A stretch of 64,000 bases of DNA, taken from NCBI GenBank assembly GCA_022419385.1, contig JAJUBI010000003.1, forward strand, positions 2,542,001 through 2,606,000. Reading direction: 5' to 3'. Shown here one piece after another: positions 43,603 to 56,379 of this stretch (its first letter is position 1; every line of letters starts with the position of its first letter). The notes under the pieces were generated by a model. That model made no database searches and had not been told where the DNA came from. It saw only the letters and a list, made by a program, of their open reading frames with translations. The stretch is from Paraconiothyrium sp. Pb-2020 (taxonomy: Eukaryota; Ascomycota; Dothideomycetes; Pleosporales; Didymosphaeriaceae). The translations under genes were made by a program, and so were the position numbers.

Positions 43603-46547
43603 TTATCTTTGGCTGACTAACCATACTAGACCTGTCCTGCATAAGAACCAAAGGAACCCGAAAAAGCGTATAAGCGACAGAATTGCCGTGGCGTAGAGTA
43701 ATATGCGGAAATAAAGTGGCGTTCTCGTCGTCGATGCTTCCTGTTCAACCTGTCAGCCTCTTATCGAAATCATGCAGAGGGACACGTACCCCAACGCCCA
43801 CAGATACAAAGTCATCGCTCGTTACGCCAATGATCAACACCATGTTCGATAACAACCAGGAATATACGAGCCCAGTGCGAAAGCTCTTGTACGAGTCTTC
43901 GGTATCTTTTCTCTGTGACCCGCCATCATGGACTCTACTGGGAGTAAGAGCGCGCTTGACCACTTTCTCGAACTTCTCATCAATGTCTTCTTGCTCTTGC
44001 TCTACTTCCTCAACAAGCGTTTCCTCCCCTTTGATAATGGTAGCGGAAGGTAAGGATTCTGCGACATCGGATCCCTTTGTACCCCAACTGACGTCGTGCC
44101 AGTTGTTGAACGCGTAGACCATCAACACATTGATGTACGTTGACATCAGTATCAAATACTGCGGAAATGAATGGAACATATGCCATGGATCGAGGTACAG
44201 GAAACTCGCAATAAAGTTCAGTCCGTATATGGTTATGAGGGCAATCAGGATCAAGCCTGCTACCCCGGTTTTGCCACCGAAAAAGGAGTCAACGAAGGCT
44301 TTTCCGGAATCGACGCTGATCTGATCCTCGATCGGCTTGGTGCTAAAAGCCCGGTACACAAGATAGGTCGTCAAGACGAGGATGTATGCCTGTATAGCAC
44401 CGAAAACGACGAATGAAGCTAGGTAGCTCTTTCGGGAACCCTTGGGTCGGTTGCCCAATGCAAGGATGAATTGCAATATAAGAAAGGCAACATATATGTA
44501 TCCAATAGTAACGTTGAGTATAGGAGTGACTTTGTCGCCGAATGGCCAGCCGTGGTAGTCGGCTTTCGGCTGTGGAGTGCCGACTAGATTCATGATGACA
44601 GTAGTGGTGAGATAGTATGAGGCAAGGGAGAACCAAGTGAATATGACTTGGGTCACATTGTAGATGAGCTGGACGTGCAGGAAGAAAAGTCGCACAATAC
44701 CGTGGCCGGATTGGTAGAGTCTCCCGAAGTGTATGATCGAATATAATGATGCTGCAAAGGATCCATTAAGCCATCTTCGTCGCTGCCCAATAAACTCGGC
44801 TGCGCCGTTGGGAACGTCTGTTTCGCCTTTCGATGCTTTGACATAGGACAAATGCCTACCCAAATTAGTATTGGTTGCAATGCCCAGTGTATACTTACCA
44901 GCTTTGCCCGGCTTTTGCCACGAGCTCGAAGCATAATATTCGATCCTCAGCCAGGAACATGTTCTTTTTGAAGATGTTCATCCCGTCGATGCCCTTTGCC
45001 CCTAGTAGTTTGGACAGAGTATGATCGCCATGGAAATACTGCTCGAGGGGACGTCCCATGATCGCTCTAAAACTAACCAGCAATGTAACGTCAGTACAAT
45101 TCAGAGTGGATTAGCAGTAAGCACCCACCGATATGCAGAAAAGGCGCCGGGCAGGACACTGACGTAGCCGAACGCACTTTCGAGGGGCTTGTCGAGGACA
45201 TTAGATATCTTGTACTCAAAGTTTTGGACGGCGACCAATGGATTGAGCAGCGCCTTTCCGCCTTCAAGCATAGCATGAATTTCACCACAGGCTCCCCCTA
45301 AATGTTTGTCGTTGTAAAAGGCTTCCCAAAGTGCGAGTAATGACCTTGGACCTGGCTTAGTCCCAGCATCAATCAGAATAGCGACTTCCGGGTTCAGTAT
45401 TCTGCCAAAAGCGTTGAATAACCAGCGATGAGAGTTGATCTTCTTGCTATTCTTCTGTTTGAGGCAGAAGATGAATTGTACAGGTGGAAGGTTTGCCGAC
45501 GCCCCATCATTGGCACTAGGCCGGACGAGGGTGTGCTCTGGTGTGACAGAAATCTGGCTCGTGTATTCAAAAATGTGTGCGACCGTCTCCTTACCATCGA
45601 CATCTTTTTTGAGGATTCCATCCTGATAGATGCCAACGGTGGCCAGAACATCAAAAACATCTTTATCAACGTTATCAATGCCATCAAAGACGAGGCACAC
45701 AACGATCTTTTGCCACGCAGGGCCACCAACGTTCCAAAATTGCGAGCGCTTCAGGTTGGCAATGTCGCGGATGTTGCGCATCGTCCCGTGTAGCGTACGC
45801 GCAAGGAGGACCTTCAACTTGTCAGTGTCTTCAGGTTTCAGAAGAATTTACATGAGACGCAATTTGGGCTGTAGAAGGGTCATTTCCAACCTTGTCTTCG
45901 TTGTAATACGTGATGGCGATAAGGAGCTCTGTATGGCGATTGAACATGGCTGGGCGCAGATTGTAACCGTTGGCGAGAGTGAAATCGTTAGGGTCACAAG
46001 TGGCTGCAGTATAGCGTAGCTTTGTGAACTCTTCGTCATAGGTGCCCTCCGCATTACGATGGCGCGGCTCTATAGCATTCTGTACAGCGCTTGGAACGGG
46101 ATAGTCGACGCTCAAGATGGAGCCCTGGACCAGCTTGATCTTGCGAGTTTTGGACCGTTTGACACCCTGGCGAACGGTGTGCTGCCGCCATATCCAGCTG
46201 TTATCCGTGAGGGCAGGCTCATGGTCGTAGCCGTAATCGTACGCTCCGTCACGAAAACCGCGGCCATGGTCGGCATTTGGAGCATGCGACGAGAGAGCCG
46301 TATCCGTAAGGCTGTAGATAGAAGATGGGGGCGGAGGTGTTGCGTAATACCGCAATTGCTCGCAAGAGCCATCGTCCAGCAGCCGGGAATCGGCTTCGTC
46401 TGTGGGTGAAGGCAGAGGCGGATCGTGCAGCTGATGCTGAGGATAATGCTCCGCATCTCTTTGAGGTCCATCATGTCCATCCAGTGAATTCGTATCATCC
46501 TTCAGAGTAGCAAGGTTTTGCAGCTGATATCCGGGAGGGCGGTCCAT
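43603..46547 (-). CDS. Chitin synthase, class III type
   Basis: Five exons, 46547-45891, 45811-45129, 45072-44899, 44855-43790 and 43749-43603, sum to 2,727 nt and 908 aa, the normal size of class I-III enzymes. The N-terminal 190 residues are disordered. The GT2 core shows LLIAITYYNEDK, the VSVLPGAFSAYR donor-site region, LAEDRILCFELVAK and QRRRWLNGSFAASLY, the processive signature. Seven or so membrane helices follow, with FLYLDPWHMFHSFPQYL and NWHDVSWGTKGSD typical of family members. The short last exon restores the final membrane helix (YATAILSLIRFFGFLWFL). Class III is favoured by ALTPSRVHDG and EDSYKSFRT in the tail. It makes cell wall chitin at growing tips. Confidence 0.9.
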
Positions 46548-47303
46548 GTCTTGCGTAGCCCGATTAGGATGCTGGTATCACGTGTAAGGCGAGTCACCCA
46601 AGGGAATGTGAATGCAAAACAAGACCCCCAACGTAAGGAATGACTGAATTCAAAGTAGTTGCTAGCAATCAGAAGAGACAAGAAGCCTCTACGTGCACAC
46701 CTCTCCAAAACTTCGACCGGCATTGCTGTTGACGAAAAGGGTCGGCGTGCGCCCGGCTAAAAATAGTCGGCTACAAGTTGCCATGTTCAGGGCCGGAACC
46801 TATGAAGCAGCGGAGCAGTGAAGCAGTGGAGCGGATTGGACGGGAACCCACGGAAAGAGCGCCGATGCAGCATCGCATGGTGTTTGGTTGGGGAGTCACC
46901 AAGGGTGGTGGAGATCGAGGTCCACGGGTCCCGACAGGTCACGTGAGACAGATCGCACCAGCACATAGGCATCGTCGCTAGGCCGCAAAATACGAGCTGT
47001 CGCATGCGCAGCCACGAATATGCGCCGCATGCTTCGTCTTGGTATCAAAAGTCGTTCAGCTTGATCCTGGCTCTCAATAACTTCAGCCACGACAGCAGAT
47101 GTGGCTCGTGTGGCTGTGGGCGGTACCCCTTTCGACACCCGATTGCATCAGTTTTCATCGCCGTGCTTGGCAACGCACTATCTTCAACCCTAAAGGTCAC
47201 TATGTCGCGACAAGACCTGCGTGCGGCGGCCCTCTATACAAGGCCTCGAGATTGTCGTCGGGACTCACAGTCTTTTCAGGATTCTTAGCAACCGACGGAG
47301 TAG
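46548..47303. other. Divergent promoter region between chitin synthase and Zn2Cys6 gene
   Basis: No coding frame with support; small frames mirror each other. A gaagcagcggagcagtgaagcagtggagcgg purine-rich stretch lies near 46805-46835. Confidence 0.45.
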
Positions 47304-49599
47304 ATGACATCAAGTCAGAATACCGTGGTGAGTTGTTGGTCCGCAGACCACTACAACAACCTGTGTTACCTTACTTATCGTGTCTTAGTGCGATTCTTGC
47401 AGAGTGCGCAAGGTCCGTGCCCACTCTGTTTTTCTCATGCACACTTTTAAACAGGTAGCAGGTTCGATGTGATCGTGACGATCCATGCGGCAATTGTGTC
47501 GACGGGAACATTGCATGCCTACGCACAGCATCTTCCCTTCGACAAAGTCAAAATGCGTCCAAACGCCGAAGAGCCACAGAGGGCACGTCTGACAGTATTT
47601 CGACGCCAGCACCGTCAAAGAAGAGCAATCGGCGGCATGACTTTGGCGCCTCGACATCGCCTTCTACGTTTTCTTCGACTGCCTCTGAATCTCCGTCCGT
47701 TATTGAAGCTCAGGACTTCATTCGGCGGCACATCGTTTCCGCCCAGTATATGTCGTCCGAGAGACTTGAGGTCTTGAAGTCTGCAATGTCCTTCGTGAAC
47801 CATCTTCTCGGGTCCACCAAAACAGACACCTACAATGCTCATGCTGGACGAGTCGCCAACGTCATGGAAGGTATTACGTATCCGTCAATCGAGCTATTGT
47901 GCTGGATACTTCGCGGTTCGATCTCATTCCTCCTCCAATCGTGTTTTGTCTAATTGGTCGAGGTAGAATTAAAAGGCAACCACATCGGGCCACATGTGTT
48001 GGATTACTTCAAACATGTCTCCCCGCGGTCACTTAGAGCGATGGGTCTAGCGCTGATCAATCGATCTGGAAGCTCGGAAATCTTACTTCTCTACTCAATC
48101 TGCGTCAACTCAGCAGCATTCAAATTCATAAATACCATACTCTCAGGCAGTGACAGCGGAGGTGTCGAGGACGGTATGCGCCTAAGCGCAGCAACGTATC
48201 TCAGCAGCGTGAAGCTAGCCATGGCTCGCATCCAACTTCTGTCCACTCCCTCGCTGGTCTTCCTTCAAGCTCTCTTGTGCAGTGTAAGCTCAATACTCGA
48301 AGGTACGACCTGTGCTGATGTGCTCACCAGGCCTTCATTGCGCAGGGTACGGGGGATTCCAGATCTTGCTGGACTTTCATTTCCACGGCATGTAAAGTAT
48401 GCGAGGATCTTGACCTACGCTCTCGGTTCGAAGCTAGTCGCGCCGAAACAGAAGACGATGAAGAGGCCTTCTATTGCTACATCTGGTGTCACATACTGGA
48501 CAAGAAAAACTCCATGATGCTCGGGAGAAGTCGCTGCCTCTTGGAGTCTGATGGGTTAGACTTAGTCTTCTCTCACCCACTCACCCGCTCAATGTCGTCG
48601 CTACTGACGACATACCTCCATTTTGTGCCTATACAGGCTTTGTATATCTCTGAACTTCACCCTTCCAAGATATTGAACGATAGCTCACTTGTGACAAGCG
48701 TGGAATTCGCAGTGCAGGATCTCCTAGACAGATTACAGCGCGTGCATGCACGCATTAGTGCGGTAAGCTACTTCAACAGCTCGCAAATTGTTATCTAAAC
48801 GCGGGCAGTTACATGGACCTTCGAGCTCATGGGATGGTCTACACACCGCAAGTGAACTGAATACCATTCAATTCTCATATCATTCCCTACGTACATCCAT
48901 CCTGCGTTCTCGACAGATTTGCTTGCCGACAAAGCCTCATATCGACTCTGAGTGTTTGGAGTCTGCACGGATGGCAATGGCGACTTTGCGCGCAATTCAA
49001 GAATCATCCATGACTATCACTGACGTCCGATCTCACATCGCATACATGCATTGGTATTGGTCATGAAACTCGCCTAACGCATCCTCACTGACCAAGCCAG
49101 GACCGCATTATACCACCCATTAACACCATTTTTTGTGTTGTTCTGTAACGTGGTTGCGACTTCCCACAAAGAAGACTTCCTGACACTTGAGCTTGTCACA
49201 TCAAAACTTGATGGCCTTGCGGACCTGAGCCCGTCAATCGCCAGGCTACAAGCTCTGTTCAAAACCTTCGTCGGCCTTTGCAGAAGCCTAATCGTCAACG
49301 ACACGGACTGCCGCAGCCCAATTGCGAAGCAAGGAGACTATTCTGCGCATGAGAGACTCACACGAGACTTCGTTATCACCTCGCATCCCTCTCTTCCTCT
49401 CGCCACCGAACAGCCGTGCACTGGCCGAATTGGGGAGGCTGTTTTGCCACCGCAAACGTCGTCTACTACGCCAACACCAATCGATTTGACAGATCCTCAT
49501 CATGAAATAGTCACCCCCAATACAGGCTGGGAGCTCTTCGATATCCAACCTACTCTTGACTGGCTGGATGCTGACTTCTCTTTTCTCGATAGTGCATAG
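47304..49599 (+). CDS. Zn2Cys6 fungal transcription factor with fungal-specific TF domain
   Basis: Seven exons: 47304-47327, 47389-47412, 47462-47915, 47967-48283, 48331-48762, 48809-49059 and 49101-49599, total 2,001 nt or 666 aa. The zinc cluster starts right after exon 1 (residue 9): CDSCRVRK, then VRCDRDDPCGNC and a final Cys; an intron falls between these parts. The middle domain has YPSIELLCWILR, the typical start of the fungal_trans fold, then VCEDLDLRS and FYCYIWCHILDKKNSMMLGR, and ALYHPLTPFFVLFCNVVATS near the end. The C-terminus (DIQPTLDWLDADFSFLDSA) is an acidic-aromatic activation-like tail. Introns are 41-61 nt. Target genes are unknown; the chitin synthase and arrestin neighbours may be coincidental. 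Confidence 0.85.
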
Positions 49600-50256
49600 A
49601 ATACTTCCTGAACGAAAAGAGCTATAATTCTTGTCTCTTTCGCTGCCATGAACCAACGTAACTGTCTTAGGAGATGTTAAGAGCTCTTTTCGGTTTGGGT
49701 GCAATGCGATCAGGTAGCTCAGCATTGATTCGAGAAACGTCGAGAAACGAAGGTTTCTTCTCAGGCGAAGAGCGGCATAGACGTTGAGGGATTAGAACTC
49801 TGGCGACTTGTATAGCCAAGCCAACTGGCGTTTTTTTCACAAGAACACCATTCACTCATTGAACATGCCGAAATACTGAAATTAGTGTCCGGCGGAACTG
49901 TATGGTATCGGACGCGCCGAAAGAGCTTCAAAGGTACACTCTATCGCTTGGCGATTTATGGCCGACTAAAATTAGCCGGGGAGCTCGGAGCTGGTAGCTC
50001 AAGCGTACGGTTCGCGCAAGAGCAACACCAGCACATTCGTATAAAATCTGTCGAAAGAGCTACCATGATTTCACAGATTCATGATTGCAGCTTAGCTTTA
50101 ACCTTTTATCGTCATTATAATCTCATTTCACCACACATCCTCATCTCAGTACGTCGAAATCACCATTTACGTACCTAGGTTTCTCTGATATCACGTGCTG
50201 TCCCGTCGACCTCGGGAGTCTATGTGCTGCTCCTCGAAAGCTAGCAGATAGCGACT
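49600..50256. other. Intergenic
   Basis: 3' flank of the Zn2Cys6 gene and promoter of the arrestin gene. No feature supported. Confidence 0.5.
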
Positions 50257-51707
50257 ATGAATGTCTCTATCGAGCTCGATCATCCCAATGCTACTTTTAC
50301 CAACGGGGACACGTTATACGGGCGTGTTGTTGTCTACTGTCCAAATACTACGATCGTTGTCTCCAGGATATCAGCCAGTCTCACTGGGGAAACCACATCA
50401 ATACTCACAGATAAGACTGGGCTATTCATGAATCATAGAGAAGAAGAGAAGCATTGCGTAGGTGTACACACTGCATTTATCATGATTAATCTAACGAGTC
50501 GAAGATTGTACATGAAAGCCAAATCCTGCTTCCGAATTGGAACAGAGAGGACAACACAAGGGTGGAAAGTTTGAAGCTTGGATTTGGATATCATCGCTTC
50601 GAATTTGGGCTCAAGGTATCTATGCTCCATCCTGAAAACCGGATCCAGCCTCTTATTATGATTTCAGGTTCCTTGGTTCCCCGAATGCCCGACCTGCCCT
50701 CCGAACTCCCCGTTATTTGATGATGGCATCAGAAACTTTGGACCGTCGAAGCTTCCACCATCCATGGAAGATCTTGTCAGGGGAGCCAATGCGGCGTATC
50801 GAGTAGACGTGGCAGTGACAACGTACAAGAACTTGTTCAAGTCAACTACGCGAAGGGTATGAGCCGCAAAGATCTCCTCGCTTTAGTCGATACTGACATT
50901 GGACTCGAGTGCACACGAATCAACGTATGGCCAATTGACCCAAGCCCTGATTCCGCACTAATAACACTGCCACACTCATTCCAGAGCACAAAGTCTGTCA
51001 CGGCAAGTCTCCTAGGACCTCCAGAACTATCCTCACCTCTGAGTACATGCGACACTATGCAGCTTCTGTCCACCGTCACAGAACCCACGCGCCTCCTCAT
51101 CACCGCGAGCCTCCCTCCAGATTTTTATCTATCCACTGGAAGCGCTCGCAACATCGCAATGCGCCTCACTACTAAGGGATTAAGCAACAGTGCATATTCA
51201 CTTTTCCTCTCAAGTTTCCAATTACTACTCTTCGCTTATACCGACATCCGTGCTGGTTCAGCTTCAAGCGGACAGATGAGCTGCTGGACGATACAATCGC
51301 TCAGCAACCTCAACTTGAGACTTGCGCTGGATGGCGGTGAAGGAGAATGCGACATCGATCCTACACTGTGGCGCGACAAATGCATTCCAGAGACAGCGGT
51401 ACCCAACTTCGACGCCTGCAACATATCGCGCCGATACGAGGCCGAGATTCTGCTAGGGCTGCAGTGTAGGCATGCAGGAAAGACTGGACGTGTCTCTGTT
51501 GTGCAGTTGCGTGTACCTGTGCGGATCGGATCTGGCTTGATGCCAGGGAGAAGGCTTGAAGAAGTAGAAACCATGGAGACTCGGTTTGGGATGCAGAGAA
51601 ATTCAGTGGTAGGGGAGGTGTCGTCCATGGACGAATTTGGAGAGAAAGAGGCGTTGGCCGCGCCGCCAACGTACGAAGAGGCGACGCAGAGGCCCGAGGA
51701 GAGGTGA
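50257..51707 (+). CDS. Alpha-arrestin-like protein with PPxY motif
   Basis: Exons 50257-50457, 50505-50615 and 50668-about 50856 are supported by GT-AG and by arrestin patterns: NVSIELDHPNATFTNGDTLYGRVVV, then ESQILLPNWNRE and YHRFEFGLKVPWFPEC. The last exon ends at 51707. Its start is uncertain: a strong donor (gtatgag) follows KSTTRR, and plausible acceptors lie at about 50910 (keeps TRINVWPIDP) or 50984. The C-terminal arrestin half has AYSLFLSSFQLLLFAYTDIRAG and VVQLRVPVRIGSG. The tail holds APPTYEEAT, a PPxY site for Rsp5-type ubiquitin ligases. Such proteins steer plasma membrane transporters to endocytosis. Confidence 0.75.
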
Positions 51708-54039
51708 CATGGAGAGGTCCTAGTGTACACCAATGACAGATTGTTCATCTTCATATCTGGTGTCCGAGCGCGTCGATATTAGGCTGCGTCTGGTATGTAT
51801 TCGGTTTTTGTACCAGAGCGTGAGCCCGTAAACCTGACTCGAGGAGAGGGCAATGGCTTCAATGAACGTGATCCAAAAGAGAAGTCCAAGCAGTCATTAG
51901 GATTACAAGTTCAACAGACCAGAACCCGTCACCGGAGTACAGAGGTGCTATTACCTATACGCATCTGGAGGGTGCGAGGTGCCAATCTCTATATTATGTA
52001 ACAAGTTTTCCAACCAGGATTTCTCGACAGGTAGAGTGCAATGCACGCGTAAACAAGACAGGAGGCTCTGTGTGCATGTCTCAAAGACCACCACTTGCGA
52101 ATTTGAACAAACACCAATTTGGGAGCTCGTATCTGCTATCGGTGCATTTCTGAAGTCTTGCGGGCAACAGCCATGGAAGAAAATCGTGCCGCCTAGAGTG
52201 TTTGCTATATAACAGACTCTGAGAGATGCATGGTTTTAATGGATGGATATCTATTCCTATCTTACCACCACTAGGGCTAGCTAGCAAATTACATGTATAT
52301 TGATAGTAAGGTTAGATTTAAAACTTAGTTTCACCGCAAATTCCTTCTATAGGTGGTACGATTCTCTTCCATGGCTAGTGGCCGAAAACCTTTAGCGACC
52401 GAGGATGGGCCATTGTAGATTGTAGCTGGTATGGGACATCGCCCGCCGATCAGCAGGCAAAGGCGCATATTAAGCCAAAGTTCGTCGGGAGAATGGTTTG
52501 CGTTCACGCCCATCTATGAGCTTCAGCGACCTCGTCGTAGCTGCGCCACAGCCCAAAGTCCCCGCGGCCCTCTTGGAGTATACCTTTCTCTTGGAACTTG
52601 CCGTTGCGATAACATGCGTAGCTTGCAATCGCACAAGATTTTTACATCCATTGCTAATCAGCCTACAATGACTCTTTCTATGTCACGATCAACTAAAGAA
52701 GCTTCCATAGCGAAGGTCGGTAAGCTGTTTTTATAAGGTTTTGGCTGCCTCTGTCTAAGGTACAGCTCTCTGAGGTTTATGTCTGGTTATCGCGACCGTT
52801 AGAATGGACACAAATATCCGAGCATGGAATTCCAGCGGCTCATCTCACAACATGATTGGTAGAAATGATGGGTACATCATGCATTTGTGATGCCACTCTG
52901 ATCTTTATTGCTTAGCACCATTTCCGTGGCCACATGTGTTTGCGAAATGGACCAACACTGGGAACCTTGGAAGTATACCAATGCGGTCATGGGTCCGTTA
53001 TGCATCTTGGATAGTGTAGAGAGTCTGATGTGGACTACCCAGTATGCTAGTAAGCTTGGATACCTTATATCTGACTGGGACCTTGTAGGTCTCATTGGGT
53101 CTAAGTGGTGAGCATATACACGGTTTTCCCACCTTTCTCACAGTTTTGTATCCCGCCGCTGCAATATACCAGGTACGACAGTTTTGTGATACAAAATTTT
53201 CTTACTCTGACTTTGGGTAGTCCAACCACAATTACGCGTTTTACATAATATAAATATGACTTTAACTGCTAATGTGAGCACCGACTTCTTATACGTTACA
53301 GGATATCGAAAACGTTGTCTGAATGCATTGTCCAATATGCCAACGCTGAGATCCTATGATAAGCAGCCTTATGTGTATGAGCAACAAGGCGGCATCCACG
53401 TATAAAACAAATTTAGCGTGATACATCTTTAAGTGACGTAGTCTCGAAACTCCTAACAGCTCCATCGTTGCCGCCGTAGAAGATAAAATCAGTTGCGCGA
53501 CTGCTGGATTGGAACCAGAGAAATCATGGGTCATAAGAAATCTCTGAAGAATGGGTGATTGAACGACTTGTAATCCTATAGCTGTCGTCCAATAGAGTAA
53601 AGCTAGTGGATGTTATTACTATTACTGTCCTACACCGTGAATGTGAACCGGATGAACTTGCGCTATAAGTTTACGAAGCGTGCGTGGTCTAAGACGCTAC
53701 AACCTTTCCGCTGCGATTTATGAGCATGACCTTAAAGGTTGGTGGCATGTATGTGCAGCAATGTCAGTATTTAAGCATGCCACGGAGAGCCCGAGGCTTA
53801 ATCACAATATTCCTGAAGACGAACTCGCATAGTATGAGCCGACATGTCGCATGACTCTCATACTGCGCGAGGTGACATGTGAAAGCGCACGACATGTGTG
53901 CATGCGTATTCAATACCATACTGTTGACAGTAGTAAAATCCTAGGCCACGTTTCAATTCCACCAACTCCATGCCTTATGCAGCCAGCCACTATCATGGAC
54001 AGAAACAAATGTTGATATCACAAGTCGCCAAATCCATTT
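51708..54039. other. Gene desert
   Basis: 2.3 kb without an intact gene. Around 53410-53500 the minus strand encodes DFIFYGGNDGAVRSFETTSL, which looks like one WD40 blade, bordered by frameshifts and stops. Nothing else was recognised. Confidence 0.45.
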
Positions 54040-55475
54040 TCATGCTCCGTGCTCACGCAGAAGCTCTTCGTCGATCGTCATCCGATTGATGCGCTTCTTG
54101 GTGAATTCAAACGCGGTAAAGAAAATAGCGTTCACGACACATGAACGGCCCATGGACACGCCGAGGCCTAATAACGTTAGTAGGAGGTCCACATTATGGC
54201 AGCGTTACTGGAAGCATACCGCGATACATCCGCGCATTGAAAAAGTGTATCCTGGGCCTCTCCGCTTTCTCCCTTCCACCAACAAGGCAATTCCGCTGAT
54301 AGATGCTTTTGGCGGTATCGATCGGGAAGATCTGCGTTTCGTATCAGCACATTGTATCTCTGAAGCCATCTCAACGACATACACAAGCCCAGCTGACAAG
54401 CCCGCACATGCCGCCGGCAACGACGACAGCCAGGGGACTTGTGGGGGAACTTCCGCGGGCATTCGCCAAAACCTGCTACACACTCTCGTACGTTACGAAA
54501 TATATCCCAGTGCCGATGGTATCGCGGACTGAGATTTGTCAGTAAAGCTTAAACAAGGGCGTTCACGTCCAAAACACATACGCAGATGCAAATGAAAGCC
54601 GGAATATAGGCCCATCAACCCTCGATGCCTAATGAGATTCTGCGCTGTCCTGAGCGTCCCAAGATTTTGATAGCTCTTTCGAACCGCGTCGTTGGTGCCA
54701 CCGCCGTCTTTCCGATCAGCCATCAAGACCGATATTTGCGCGCTCAGCTTCGTCAGCTCGAACGGACCTGTACCGCAACATAAGTATCACGATATGTATA
54801 GGGTGTGACAATGCTCCATACAAGCGATAGCCGTGATAGCAGCGCCCGCTGTCGCTCCCGAAAGTCCGAAGCACGCGACCGTCGATAGTGTAGGAAGTGC
54901 GTCCTTCGTATTCGCAATAACGAGGGGAGAGCTTCCCGTAGCTCTGAACATCCAGTCATCGATCGCATACTTGGATCTCTGGTAAATTGAGAACGAAACC
55001 GTCCGCACGAGTGTTATGCTCGCGAGCGGTGACCAAACGCCTGTGATGCTTGTCAGCTGATGTTTTCCTGCCCGACTACACGAAGTGAGCGCACCCCGAT
55101 AGAAGCCGTGGAAGCCCTCCGTCTTGTATGTATGGAGAATGCAATCGGTGAAGGACTTGAATTGGTAGCTGCTTATCGTCAGGTGTGGTGAAGGAAAGGA
55201 AGGAGCGATGTACACGTACGCTTGTAGGCGCGTCTTCACGGAGTCTAGCGGGTACTGGGAGCTGTCAGCTAGAGTGTGGTCGAACACTTCATGATACGCA
55301 CCGCAACGAAGGTTGAGAGCAGACTGCTGGAGCTCGCAGCTACCTCGGTACGATACCGCTTGGTCCACCGCTTCGCCTGCTCGCTGCGCAACACCGCTCT
55401 CGAAACGTCGTGGACATCGCGGGGGTGAGTATACGCGGGCGGTACATCTGTCCTATCGGGGCCACGCTCGGGCAT
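54040..55475 (-). pseudogene. Mitochondrial carrier (SLC25) with one in-frame stop
   Basis: Eight exons fit: 55475-55302, 55254-55220, 55168-55095, 55040-54822, 54767-54582, 54528-54383, 54331-54220 and 54167-54040, total 1,074 nt or 358 codons. All three carrier signatures are present: YPLDSVKTRLQA, CPFELTKLSAQ and FPIDTAKSIYQ, plus RGLGVSMGR-like and FTAFEFTKKRIN ends. A TAG interrupts codon 247 (54476-54478) within YESV-QVLANARG; every splice site and the other codons look functional. It could be a recent pseudogene, a sequencing error or a readthrough case. If the stop is an error, this is a normal inner-membrane transporter of 357 aa. Substrate unknown. Confidence 0.7.
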
Positions 55476-56379
55476 ACTGGCTATCGCTAGCTGTGGAAGA
55501 CTTTACGTCTTCCTACGGCAATCGCGATGAGGCCAGTAGCCGGGTAAGCTCCATCAAGGCGTCGCCCGAGATATCAAGCTGGCGAGGATTGGATGGCCCG
55601 GAGGTCCTGTCGAGAAAAGGTTGGAGTATGGATGCGTGGCCGGGCGACAATGGCAATGCGAGCAGCACTGGTGATGTTGAGCTGGTGGTGATGAAATGGT
55701 GGGGTTAAGCTCGCCGCTTTGTGCAACGTGCAGCCCAAGAACGGTTTAGAGCTATACTGGAGGGGCTGCAATTGGGCCGCCGCGGCGATCAGCGCATGTG
55801 GATGTCGTGCCTGATATTCGCTCATTCACCTGATAAATGCCCGCAGCCCGCCGTTGCCATGCACTGCGCAAGCAAAGAGGAACAAGCCGCCTGCATCGAG
55901 CCGCCAGCTTACCGCAAGAGCCCTCGCCTCCACTTCTATGTCTATCGATGAGATCCATAAAGCGCAATGGGCAATGTTGCAAATGCGGGGTTGGGGTTAC
56001 CATGTGAAAGCTTACCATCGGAAAGTTGTAGCGAATCACGCCTCGACCAACTGATGTCTCGACACATCTTCACTGCATCTTGATGTGCTTGACTTGTTTA
56101 CTTCGCGGCTTGTATTGCTTACCATTTGCACAATGAAGCCCTCGCATGCAGCACGTAGGGCGGCCAGGTTCGGTGAGCCGCTATACCATGAAGCATGCTT
56201 GGTAGAAATCATTAAACCGACGATGCGGTTTTTACTTCACTTGCACATGGCATCCCGACAACAAACATCGTCGCTGTTTCGGATCCTATGTTTGATATAT
56301 ATGAGTTGGTTGCGATCCGGAAACGTCCCCAGCCTGTGCAGTGCGGTCCCTCCGCGATGTCGTAGTCCCACAGTACGCT
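55476..56379. other. Intergenic, no supported gene
   Basis: Carrier gene promoter and 3' flank of the small membrane protein. Frames on both strands lack features. Confidence 0.45.

Noticed and set aside
54460..54500. Tiny intron removing the TAG in the carrier gene
   Set aside because: GT-AG bounds exist in frame (gtaacg to gtagcag) but the segment would be only 24 nt, below the range of all other introns here (about 40 nt or more).
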